Positions 28,407 through 35,792 of a stretch of DNA of 49,982 nucleotides are shown here, in pieces (positions within the stretch are counted from its first letter, which is position 1; every line of letters starts with the position of its first letter). Position numbers and translations under genes: made by a program. This stretch comes from Microcoleus sp. FACHB-DQ6 (lineage in GTDB: Bacteria; Cyanobacteriota; Cyanobacteriia; Cyanobacteriales; Microcoleaceae). Below the pieces are notes generated by a model. That model was not told the DNA's origin, made no database searches, and worked only from the letters and a program-made list of their open reading frames with translations. The DNA is taken from contig JACJNV010000393.1 of assembly GCA_014695175.1 (NCBI GenBank), positions 1 to 49,982 on the forward strand, given 5' to 3'.

Positions 28407-28556
28407 TTAATTGGGTCGATCGGTAAATAGTTGAGTAATATCGCTGGGAGAGTCGAGAATGAGATTAAAATTAACCTCGGCAAAATGGGCGATATTTTCC
28501 GATCTTTCAATATAGCGGTTGAGCCAGTAAATTGAATCCGCTACACCACTTAACAT
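28407..28556 (-). pseudogene. 5' fragment of an alpha-E domain (DUF403) gene
   Basis: The frame encodes 49 residues starting MLSGVADSIYWLNRYIERSE, which matches the very conserved N-terminus of alpha-E domain proteins (usually MLSRVADSIYWLNRYIERAE, about 300 residues). The match runs to VNFNLILDSP and is then lost, with a stop a few residues later. The broken end is eight bases from the 19-base repeat. The start lies four bases after the ParB-like stop codon. Alpha-E proteins usually sit beside an ATP-grasp and a transglutaminase gene; neither is here. I read this as a remnant cut by the rearrangement that built the island. Confidence 0.72.
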
Positions 28557-28560
28557 AGTT

Positions 28561-29343
28561 TTAGAGGCTAAATAGGGTTTTAATGATTTTCATTTTGGCT
28601 GTATCAAGGCCGGGTTCAAGTTTGGCAATTGGAGTTAGGCTTTTCCACTTGCCTTTATTCGCGGTGAAGATAGCATCGGCTGTTTTTTCAGGATCGATAG
28701 TTTCAAAGCCTCCTATTTTATTAGTGGATAAGTAATTGAGACGGTCAAAAATTTCATCTTTTGATGCACGTTTCACGCTGACTGCTTGAGGAGGAGGAGG
28801 CGGTGGCGGTGGCGGTGATATAGAAAATACTTTAGCAATAAAATCTAATCTCGCCTTAGTCAAACCACATTGTAACTTAGTCAGGGGGGTGAAATCTGAC
28901 CATTGCTCGCGGTTAGAATCTACAATTTTATTTGCCGTTTCAACTGGTTTTACATTCTTCCAATTATGCTCTTTAACTAAGTATTTAAGTACCGCTATAA
29001 TAGTATCTTTTGATGCTGTACTCAGATTGACTTGGGGATTTGCTTCTCGCGCTAGAATCTTCGCTTGTTCAATATTTGATGGTTTTGGGTCAATGACAAT
29101 ACACCATACTAAATCTAATTTGGCTTGTTGAGCTACAGCATAGACAAAGTGATTGCTCACAACTTGATACTGATAGTCGCCTGTTTCTTTAACGATAATC
29201 GGAATCCAATTGCGATTACCTGCTTGCAAGACGGCTTCGGCGGCTCCGGCAATGATAAACTCTGACTCAGAGCAGGGTTCTGCTGACTCAATTTTAGATA
29301 ACTTCAAGTTAATTAACTTACCGATGTTCTCAGAATTACTCAT
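28561..29343 (-). CDS. ParB-like protein with duplicated C-terminal domain
   Basis: The product has 260 residues. The N-terminal ~85 residues have the order of a ParB/Spo0J N-domain (LINLKLSKIES, NWIPIIVKE, YQVVSNHFVYAVAQQAKL, VWCIVID), but where ParB has the CTP-binding GxRRxRA box this protein has SNHFVYAVA. Then come two related ~65-residue units at ~108-172 and ~193-260, each with an ASKD start and the pattern W..(F/L)TP(L/I)(T/A)KL..GL. They are joined by a run of nine prolines. No helix-turn-helix was recognised. The ATG overlaps the ParA-like stop by eight bases (ATGAGTAA), so the two are translationally coupled. Confidence 0.78.
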   Translation of the reverse strand: MSNSENIGKLINLKLSKIESAEPCSESEFIIAGAAEAVLQAGNRNWIPIIVKETGDYQYQVVSNHFVYAVAQQAKLDLVWCIVIDPKPSNIEQAKILAREANPQVNLSTASKDTIIAVLKYLVKEHNWKNVKPVETANKIVDSNREQWSDFTPLTKLQCGLTKARLDFIAKVFSISPPPPPPPPPQAVSVKRASKDEIFDRLNYLSTNKIGGFETIDPEKTADAIFTANKGKWKSLTPIAKLEPGLDTAKMKIIKTLFSL

Positions 29344-30703
29344 ACAAGAAATACTCCTTCGCTAATTTTAAGTAATATTCAGCGGCTTTTTTGTGTAGAA
29401 AAACCGCTGGTTTTCGAGAAAAAGCTGCCGTAGAAACAACTTCATATTCTGGAACACTGAATATAGTTGGGTCAATCACCGTTTTTGTAGATTTAGGCCA
29501 ATAATAGGGTAACAAATTAGTATCTAGAATATAATTATCTCCTTTCTTAAGTGTAAGAATTGCTTTAATTTCTGCATTTGCTCTTTTGATTGAAGCCTCT
29601 GTTTCTTTATGTTTATTGAAAAATATCGGCAAGGCAATAGGGCCACCGTCCTTCCTAAGCTTCTTAACTTCAGGTAAGAATACTTTAATCACTTTAGCAG
29701 CATTTTTTAAAGATGAAAAGTTATTGTGTTCTGTTGGCATGAGGATTACATCGGAAGCTATCACAGAGCTTTTACTAAAAAAAGTCCAGTTCGTAGGTGC
29801 ATCAATTAAGATGTAATCATAATTACGAACAAAAGTCTCAAGCAAATCTCGCAGCCTTGCTGAACCTTTCTCAATTTTTGCTTCATAATCATAAGCCATG
29901 AACTTCGATAATCCTGAATCAGATGGGATGACATCAAATACCTTAACTAATAGACCTGCTTTATCCTTCAGATTAAATGCTTGAAGAGTTTCTTTAACAT
30001 TCAATGCTTCATCAACCAGGCACTCAGATAATTTAACTTTTGCCTCCTGTAAGCCCAATGAATCGGTTAAATCTCCTTGTTGTGGATCGAAGTCAACAAC
30101 AAGCACTTTTTTGTGCTGTTGTCGAAGAATCGCAGCCAAGTTGATTGTCGTTGTAGTTTTTCCCACGCCTCCCTTATCATTATAAATGCAAATTGTTAAA
30201 GCTTTGGGTGGGTTGTCCAGCAAGTTCTTAATTTTAGTAATAATTTTAATAATATTATCTTTGGTTATCCTCATGCAGTCAGTAGCAGGCAATACGATTT
30301 TACCATGTTTGCGGAAGAGCTGGATATCTGTTGAGTTAGTGATAATACCCCATTGAGATGTTTGGCACTTAGGAGCAAGAAGATAACCTGTTATCTGTTC
30401 TTTAGCTTTTTTGTACGTGGGAGTACCTTCTGCTAAGTTAAGGATTACCTTTCCTGATACTCTCCCTTTAACTTCAATGATTAAGTATGGCTTACTCTTA
30501 GCAACTGAAAATTTATCCTCATCGTGATTCTTGCGATCAGCAAAATCAGCAGGACCCTTCCCTGTTTTAAACTGTTGTACCCACTCATCAGAGCTGAATC
30601 CAAGTGCATTTAGAAGGCGTTTGACAAATCTATCTTCGACTTCTGGCTCTTCTGCATTCTCTGAAATACTATCTAAAACTTCATTCCAGTTGATAGTTGT
30701 CAT
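29336..30703 (-). CDS. ParA-family ATPase fused to an N-terminal HsdR_N-like nuclease domain
   Basis: The product has 455 residues. Residues 1-~160 resemble the PD-(D/E)xK domain of type I restriction HsdR N-termini: D53 in PADFAD, E77-x-K79 in LIIEVKGR, and a Q103-x3-Y107 pair (QITGY). Residues ~165-455 form a ParA/Soj ATPase with the deviant Walker A KGGVGKT at 177-183, VVDFDPQQGDLT at 202-213, and a later IDAPTNW motif. ParA proteins normally lack such a nuclease. The gene begins a two-gene operon with the ParB-like gene. Plasmid partition is one reading; a DNA-sensing defence system is another. Beyond the domains, function is inference. Confidence 0.85.
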   Translation of the reverse strand: MTTINWNEVLDSISENAEEPEVEDRFVKRLLNALGFSSDEWVQQFKTGKGPADFADRKNHDEDKFSVAKSKPYLIIEVKGRVSGKVILNLAEGTPTYKKAKEQITGYLLAPKCQTSQWGIITNSTDIQLFRKHGKIVLPATDCMRITKDNIIKIITKIKNLLDNPPKALTICIYNDKGGVGKTTTTINLAAILRQQHKKVLVVDFDPQQGDLTDSLGLQEAKVKLSECLVDEALNVKETLQAFNLKDKAGLLVKVFDVIPSDSGLSKFMAYDYEAKIEKGSARLRDLLETFVRNYDYILIDAPTNWTFFSKSSVIASDVILMPTEHNNFSSLKNAAKVIKVFLPEVKKLRKDGGPIALPIFFNKHKETEASIKRANAEIKAILTLKKGDNYILDTNLLPYYWPKSTKTVIDPTIFSVPEYEVVSTAAFSRKPAVFLHKKAAEYYLKLAKEYFLYE

Positions 30704-30830
30704 AACTTAGACCTAGATACTTAAGTAAAATCATAACGCTTGGTTTGAGTTTGTGTCATCGTTAGCTACCTCCCGATCTAGCTATATGAACAGTCAACAT
30801 ACTTTTGGATAAGTTATATATTTTATAGTG

Positions 30831-30849
30831 CGCTTGACATTTTCGCACA
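30831..30849. repeat. 19-base direct repeat, right copy
   Basis: This is the second copy of CGCTTGACATTTTCGCACA (compare 28380-28398). It lies 128 bases upstream of the ParA-like start. It forms the left half of a unit whose right half, at 30864-30881, is itself repeated at 31481-31498. Confidence 0.85.
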
Positions 30850-30871
30850 TCGGTGCAATTTTGGGCGAAAA
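30840..30871. repeat. Imperfect palindrome TTTTCGC / GCGAAAA
   Basis: TTTTCGC (30840-30846) and GCGAAAA (30865-30871) are inverted with an 18-base spacer. It spans the junction of the two repeat families and lies upstream of the ParA/ParB operon, a plausible operator, parS-like site or recombination site. Confidence 0.5.
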
Positions 30872-30881
30872 TAAACTGAAC
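30864..30881. repeat. 18-base direct repeat, left copy
   Basis: GGCGAAAATAAACTGAAC occurs here and again, identical and in the same orientation, at 31481-31498. The two copies flank the toxin-antitoxin pair. Similarity extends a few bases left (ATTTTG). Confidence 0.85.
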
Positions 30882-30900
30882 AGGCGAGCGGTAACATCAC

Positions 30901-31182
30901 CTAATTTTCTGGATACTTTCTTGAACTGTGAAGGATACGGAGAATTTCTACGCTTTCTTCTTTTACTCGATAGATGATGAGATAAGAGGTATTGGAAATG
31001 ACAAGTTCTCTAGTAGCTTCTACGCGACCAACTCGACCCATAAAAGGAAATTCTGCCAGTTGACCTACAGCACTCTGAATCCTTAAAATTAATTGCCTTG
31101 CTGCCTCTGGATCGTCTTTGACAATATATGCGTGAGCCTGTTCTAGATTTCGCAAAGCTTGTCGCAGCCACTTAATTTTCAT
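30901..31182 (-). CDS. RelE/ParE family toxin
   Basis: The product has 93 residues, the typical length. It has the ParE-like pattern: KWLRQALRNLEQAHAYI, DPEAARQLILRI, LAEFPFMGRVGRVEATRELVI, YLIIYRVKEESVEILRILHSSRKYP. ParE toxins poison gyrase and RelE toxins cleave mRNA at the ribosome. The TRELVISNTSYLIIYRV part looks more ParE-like. It overlaps the antitoxin gene by 11 bases in the usual antitoxin-first order. Confidence 0.92.
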   Translation of the reverse strand: MKIKWLRQALRNLEQAHAYIVKDDPEAARQLILRIQSAVGQLAEFPFMGRVGRVEATRELVISNTSYLIIYRVKEESVEILRILHSSRKYPEN

Positions 31183-31414
31183 TAGTCAATTTGGCAAAAA
31201 CTGCTTGGACTTCATCATCGCTGGCAAAATCTCCAGCTTCGGCCTCGGCAACGCCTTTATTAATCTCATCAAGCAGCCATTGATAGATGTCCAGGTAAGA
31301 AGCGATCGCTTCGTTCAAAACATAAGTTAAATCGCGATCGGTGACAGTAGCGATCGCCTTCAGCGCCTCTTTTTTTTCGCTATCAAGGAGAAATGTAAAA
31401 CTTTCTTGACTCAT
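31172..31414 (-). CDS. Antitoxin of the ParE/RelE pair (ribbon-helix-helix-like)
   Basis: The product has 80 residues. The first ~45 residues have a short strand (SFTFLLDSEKKEALKAIA) and two helices (DLTYVLNEAIASYL) fitting a CopG/RHH fold that binds its own operator. The acidic C-terminal half would wrap the toxin. It is co-transcribed with the toxin. The pair sits exactly between two copies of the 18-base repeat. Confidence 0.85.
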   Translation of the reverse strand: MSQESFTFLLDSEKKEALKAIATVTDRDLTYVLNEAIASYLDIYQWLLDEINKGVAEAEAGDFASDDEVQAVFAKLTNEN

Positions 31415-31480
31415 GGCTGCCCTTTGCTGTTATGGGAAGAGAGTAAACTGGTAATATGATAGCGTATAGATTCCTATTTT

Positions 31481-31498
31481 GGCGAAAATAAACTGAAC
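31481..31498. repeat. 18-base direct repeat, right copy
   Basis: This is the second copy of GGCGAAAATAAACTGAAC (compare 30864-30881). It is 24 bases upstream of the start of the restriction-modification gene and so lies in its promoter/leader region. Confidence 0.85.
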
Positions 31499-31522
31499 TC
31501 GCGATCGCACTTTTCTCAACAA

Positions 31523-34087
31523 ATGATAGTACCTCACTTTCAAACGCTAGCCCTGACGGGTAACAGCTACTCAACTGCAAGCAATTTACTCGATCGAGTA
31601 GATGGCTGGCGCCAAGAAGCAACCCGAAAGTTGCAGCAAAGCCAGAGAGGAGAAAAGGGACAATTTTTAACACCTTCCTCAGTCGCAAGTTTGATGGCGG
31701 GAATGTTTGAATTTAACTGTCCCGATATATCCCTGTTAGATGCCGGGGCTGGTATTGGTTCCCTGTTAGCAGCCGTTGTTTGCGAACTTTGCCAGCGCCC
31801 AAACAAACCGCACAGCCTGCACGTTACAGCTTATGAAATTGACCTTATTCTGATTGAATACCTCAAGCAAACTTTAGAATTGTGCAGTATTGAATGTCAG
31901 CGTTTTGGGATATCTTTTACCTGTGAGATTCGCGAAATTGATTTTATTCAAGACAGCGCCGATATGTTGCAGCCCAATCTATTTACACAACCAGTAAAAC
32001 GGGAATTTACCCATGCAATTATCAATCCTCCCTATGCCAAGATAGACGCTAAATCCCAAGCCCGAACCTTGCTGCGTTCTATAGGACTAGAAACCAGCAA
32101 TCTCTACGCTGGCTTCACAGTTGCTGCTGCTCACCTGCTCAAACCAAACGGTGAATTAGTGTCGATTACTCCCCGCAGCTTTTGCAACGGTTTATACTTT
32201 CGAGATTTCCGCAAAGTATTCCTTCAAATGATGGCTTTACGCCAAGTACACATCTTTGAATCCCGACAGTTGCCATTTCGCGATGATGCGGTGCTGCAAG
32301 AAACTATTATTGTGCGCGCCACCAAACAAATAGAACAGCCAGATACTGTACTAATTACCTCAAGCAGCAGCGTGGGCGACGACCTGGTTTTGTCTCACCA
32401 ACTGCCCTATACCGCCCTAATTAATCCCAAAGACTCCGAGCAATTTATTCGGATTTTACCGGATTCTGTCAGCCATAAAGTAGTCGAGCAAATGGCTCAA
32501 TTTACTTGCACACTAGAGGAATTAGGCTTAACAGTTTCCACCGGAAAAGTTGTAGATTTTCGTGTTCGCTCTGACTTGCGGCTAAAACCTGAAAACGGTA
32601 CAGTTCCGCTGATTTATCCCGCACACTTTTCGGCTGGCGGTGTTGAATATCCCACAGCAACGAGAAAGCATCAAGCTTTAGCTGTCACGGAAAAAACTGC
32701 TGCACTCCTCGTACCTAACGAACATTATGTTTTGAGCAAGCGCTTCTCGTCAAAGGAAGAGAAAAAGCGAATTGTTGCAGTTGTCTGGGATGCCAATAAA
32801 ATTAATAGTTCTAGCGTAGGTTTTGAGAACCATTTGAATTACTTTCACCAACAGGGACGCGGATTAGACCTCACCCTGGCGCGGGGATTGGCCGTTTATC
32901 TAAATTCGAGTTTGGTAGATGCGTTTTTCCGACTGTTCAACGGACACACTCAAGTTAATGCTACGGATTTACGCAATTTGAAGTATCCTACTGTAGAGCA
33001 ATTACTTTTACTTGGCGCTCAAATAGGAGAAATATTTCCTACACAGCGGGAGATCGATCGACTTGTCGAGAGACAACTGCTGAACGCGACAAATCCGTTA
33101 GAAAATAGTCCGATGACAATCAAAAACCGTATTGATGAATCTCTAGAAATACTTGCAGCGCTGGGTTTTCCAAAAGGTCAGCTTAACGAACGTTCCGCCT
33201 TAACCCTTCTGGCTTTGCTTGACCTCAAGCCAAAGGATGCTTGGGAATCGGCGAAATCTCCACTTCGGGGAATAACACCAATTATGGAATTTATGGAGCA
33301 GGAGTACAGTAAAAAATATGCACCAAATACGCGGGAAACTGTGCGCCGCCAGACTGTGCATCAGTTTCTAGATGCAGGTTTAATTGTTGTTAATCCTGAC
33401 AGTCCCGAACGTCCGGTGAATAGTCCAAAAACTGCATATCAGATAGAAGAAAGTGCTTTAGAACTACTGCGAACTTATGACACTTCAGACTGGGACAAGA
33501 ATGTTCGCGCTTACCTCGCCTCAGTCGAAACCCTGAAGCAACGATATGCACAAGAGCGAGAAATGGCGCGAATTCCAATTACAATCGAAGGTGATGTAAA
33601 AACTATTTCACCCGGAGGTCATAACGTCTTAATATCAAAGATTGTCAGTGAGTTTGCTGAGCGCTTTACTCCTGCTGGCAGACTGCTCTATGTCGGAGAT
33701 ACCGATGAGAAGTTTGCTCATTTCAATGAAGCATCGCTAACTGCATTAGGCGTTACAGTCGATGCTCACGGTAAGATGCCAGATGTAATTGTTCACTTCA
33801 CTGAAAAAAACTGGTTGGTGTTGATTGAAGCTGTTACTTCTCACGGCCCGATTAATCCAAAACGCAAAACTGAGCTTGAGAATCTTTTTAGAAGTTCGAC
33901 AGTACCTCTGGTAATGGTGACAGCTTTCCTCAGCCGCAAGGCTATGGCAGAATATCTCTCTGATATTTCCTGGGAAACTGATGTCTGGGTAGCAGAAGAC
34001 GCTACTCACCTAGTTCATTTTAACGGAGAACATCTTTTGCAGGCTTATTCCCCAAATGAAAATATTTGTGAGTCCGAAGGATGCTAA
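31523..34087 (+). CDS. Fused adenine-specific methyltransferase and BsuBI/PstI-type restriction endonuclease
   Basis: The product has 854 residues. Residues 1-~525 are an N6-adenine methyltransferase: SAM motif LDAGAGIGSLLAAV, acidic motif TAYEID, and catalytic NPPYAK. A target-recognition region fills the rest. From ~532 the sequence reads as a BsuBI/PstI-type endonuclease of the usual ~320 residues: DESLEILAALGFPKGQ..., YAPNTRETVRRQTVHQF, LLYVGDTDEKF, and the active site PDVIVHF ... LIEAVTSHGPI. M and R are normally separate proteins in this family, so this is a single-chain type II system. PstI-like proteins cut CTGCAG, but the specificity here is unknown. Confidence 0.92.
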   Translation: MIVPHFQTLALTGNSYSTASNLLDRVDGWRQEATRKLQQSQRGEKGQFLTPSSVASLMAGMFEFNCPDISLLDAGAGIGSLLAAVVCELCQRPNKPHSLHVTAYEIDLILIEYLKQTLELCSIECQRFGISFTCEIREIDFIQDSADMLQPNLFTQPVKREFTHAIINPPYAKIDAKSQARTLLRSIGLETSNLYAGFTVAAAHLLKPNGELVSITPRSFCNGLYFRDFRKVFLQMMALRQVHIFESRQLPFRDDAVLQETIIVRATKQIEQPDTVLITSSSSVGDDLVLSHQLPYTALINPKDSEQFIRILPDSVSHKVVEQMAQFTCTLEELGLTVSTGKVVDFRVRSDLRLKPENGTVPLIYPAHFSAGGVEYPTATRKHQALAVTEKTAALLVPNEHYVLSKRFSSKEEKKRIVAVVWDANKINSSSVGFENHLNYFHQQGRGLDLTLARGLAVYLNSSLVDAFFRLFNGHTQVNATDLRNLKYPTVEQLLLLGAQIGEIFPTQREIDRLVERQLLNATNPLENSPMTIKNRIDESLEILAALGFPKGQLNERSALTLLALLDLKPKDAWESAKSPLRGITPIMEFMEQEYSKKYAPNTRETVRRQTVHQFLDAGLIVVNPDSPERPVNSPKTAYQIEESALELLRTYDTSDWDKNVRAYLASVETLKQRYAQEREMARIPITIEGDVKTISPGGHNVLISKIVSEFAERFTPAGRLLYVGDTDEKFAHFNEASLTALGVTVDAHGKMPDVIVHFTEKNWLVLIEAVTSHGPINPKRKTELENLFRSSTVPLVMVTAFLSRKAMAEYLSDISWETDVWVAEDATHLVHFNGEHLLQAYSPNENICESEGC

Positions 34088-34215
34088 AATACACTGTTTA
34101 TATGGCTGCCGCTGGCATCGGAATGACATATACTGTGATGCAAGCGGTTTAATTGACCGGAATTGTCGATCGCACTCAGTAAATTAGATAAGTAACTCGC
34201 CAAAATATCTTTGCA

Positions 34216-35580
34216 ATGGAAAAAAAGCAAAACGCTGGATTGTGGGTATCAGTATTGTATTTCGCTCAAGGTCTCCCTTACACCGTCGTTAATGTAATGT
34301 CGGTGATTTTTTTGAAAGGTATGGGAACCGACAACGAGACCATCGGATTGACAAGTATTTTGCAGTTTCCTTGGGTTTTAAAAGGTTTGTGGGGGCCAGT
34401 TGTTGAGTTGCATTCCACCAAACGCAAATGGATTTTAACAACCGAAATCATTTGTGCTTTCCTGTTTGCTTTCCTGGCTTTTGGCGTATTAACGCCGGCA
34501 CCGATTATTATATCGCTTGTTATCTTTACGGCGATCGCCTTTGTGTCAGCTACTCACGACATCGCCATTGACGGATTTTATTTAAACACTCTCAATAAAG
34601 ACCAGCAAGCCTTGTTTGTCGGGGTTCGCAACACGGCTTATAGAGGTGCTGTCATTGCAGGTAGCGGTTTATTGGTTTTCTTAGCGGGGAAACTGGCAGA
34701 ACAGCATTTAGTCACCGGAAATACAGGCGACACCAAAACATATCAAAACATTCCGCTGTCACTTTTCGGTTCGGATTTTAGCGTGTCTGCGCTTAACTAC
34801 GGATGGGCTACAGCCTTTGGCATTTGTGCGATTATATTTGTGCTGATATATCTCTTTCAGCGGTGGTATCTTCCCTATCCTAGAAATTACGATATAGAAT
34901 CCGGCGCCCCCCAACAAACAACAAGCTTTATCGAAGCATTTAAAACATATTTTAAGCAAGATAAAATTGGTTGGATTGTTACTTATGTCTTGATTTTTAG
35001 GTTAGGCGATGCCTTGACGTTTAAAATGGCTCCGCCATTTTTAATGGATAAAGTGGAGAAAGGAGGATTAGGAGTTTCTACATCGGACATGGGTCTGTTA
35101 TCGGGTACGATCGGGGTAATGTTTCTGTTAATAGGAGGGTTGCTGGGCGGCTATTTGATTGCTAAACAAGGATTGAAAAAATGGATGTGGCCGACGGCAA
35201 TTCTGCAAAATTCAACTAACGTGCTGTATTGGCTGTTGGCAATCCATCAACCGGGGATTGAATGGGCTTATGCTGTAAACTCGATCGAGCAATTTACTTA
35301 CGGACTTGGGGTAGCTGCCTATACAGTGTTCTTGATGCGGACTGTCCGCCCGGAATACGAAGCATCTCACTATGCAATTACAACGGCTTTTATGGCCGCA
35401 GGAGTGCTGATTCCGGGTGCTCTTAGCGGCTACTTGCAGACGAATCTCGGCTATCAAAATTATTTTTTGATGAGCGCGCTGGCTGTGATTCCCGGTATGC
35501 TGACCATTTTCTTTCTGCCCCTAGAAGATGAGAAAAAATTAGCATCGATGCCCAGGCCGGGACTGGACGATTTCGATTAA
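34216..35580 (+). CDS. AmpG-like MFS transporter
   Basis: The product has 454 residues with about twelve membrane segments. The N-terminus LYFAQGLPYTVVNVMSVIFLKGMG and FPWVLKGLWGPVVE are typical of the AmpG/SLC33 (PAT) branch of the major facilitator superfamily. AmpG imports muropeptides and SLC33 proteins carry acetyl-CoA; the cargo here is unknown. The ATG at 34216 opens the hydrophobic N-terminus directly. It is separate from the restriction-modification gene by 128 bases. Confidence 0.88.
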   Translation: MEKKQNAGLWVSVLYFAQGLPYTVVNVMSVIFLKGMGTDNETIGLTSILQFPWVLKGLWGPVVELHSTKRKWILTTEIICAFLFAFLAFGVLTPAPIIISLVIFTAIAFVSATHDIAIDGFYLNTLNKDQQALFVGVRNTAYRGAVIAGSGLLVFLAGKLAEQHLVTGNTGDTKTYQNIPLSLFGSDFSVSALNYGWATAFGICAIIFVLIYLFQRWYLPYPRNYDIESGAPQQTTSFIEAFKTYFKQDKIGWIVTYVLIFRLGDALTFKMAPPFLMDKVEKGGLGVSTSDMGLLSGTIGVMFLLIGGLLGGYLIAKQGLKKWMWPTAILQNSTNVLYWLLAIHQPGIEWAYAVNSIEQFTYGLGVAAYTVFLMRTVRPEYEASHYAITTAFMAAGVLIPGALSGYLQTNLGYQNYFLMSALAVIPGMLTIFFLPLEDEKKLASMPRPGLDDFD

Positions 35581-35792
35581 TATCAAGTCCAGTCGTTATA
35601 ACTCTAAGATTCGGGCGGGGGTGGGTTTAGCAATATCTGCACTACTTTTTCGATATTCAGCCGAACCTGCCCCTAGAGGAATATGGATGTTTTTAATCGC
35701 TAACTGGTATAAATTGTGGGTGCCTTCATAAGATAAAATAAGGACACAACAATGTTGTGTCCCTACGGAATATCTGTATTGCTAGCGCCCAA
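35581..35792. other. Convergent spacer between MFS and lipase genes
   Basis: There is no gene here. It contains a GGGCGGGGGTGGG stretch near 35615-35627 and the palindrome at 35742-35762. Confidence 0.5.
35742..35762. repeat. Perfect 21-base palindrome, GGACAC family copy 2
   Basis: GGACACAACA and TGTTGTGTCC pair perfectly around one central A. It lies about 30 bases 3' of the lipase stop on the minus strand. Same design as the palindromes at 12496-12532 and 48193-48213. Confidence 0.85.

Noticed and set aside
28265-28510. 81-residue minus-strand frame across the 19-base repeat
   Set aside because: It has no familiar motif and overlaps the alpha-E fragment in a different frame and the start of the hydrolase.
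30831-30881. Replication origin or parS site
   Set aside because: A palindrome and repeats near parA suggest it, but there is no cluster of DnaA boxes, no iterons, and no 16-base parS consensus; left as a candidate binding site only.
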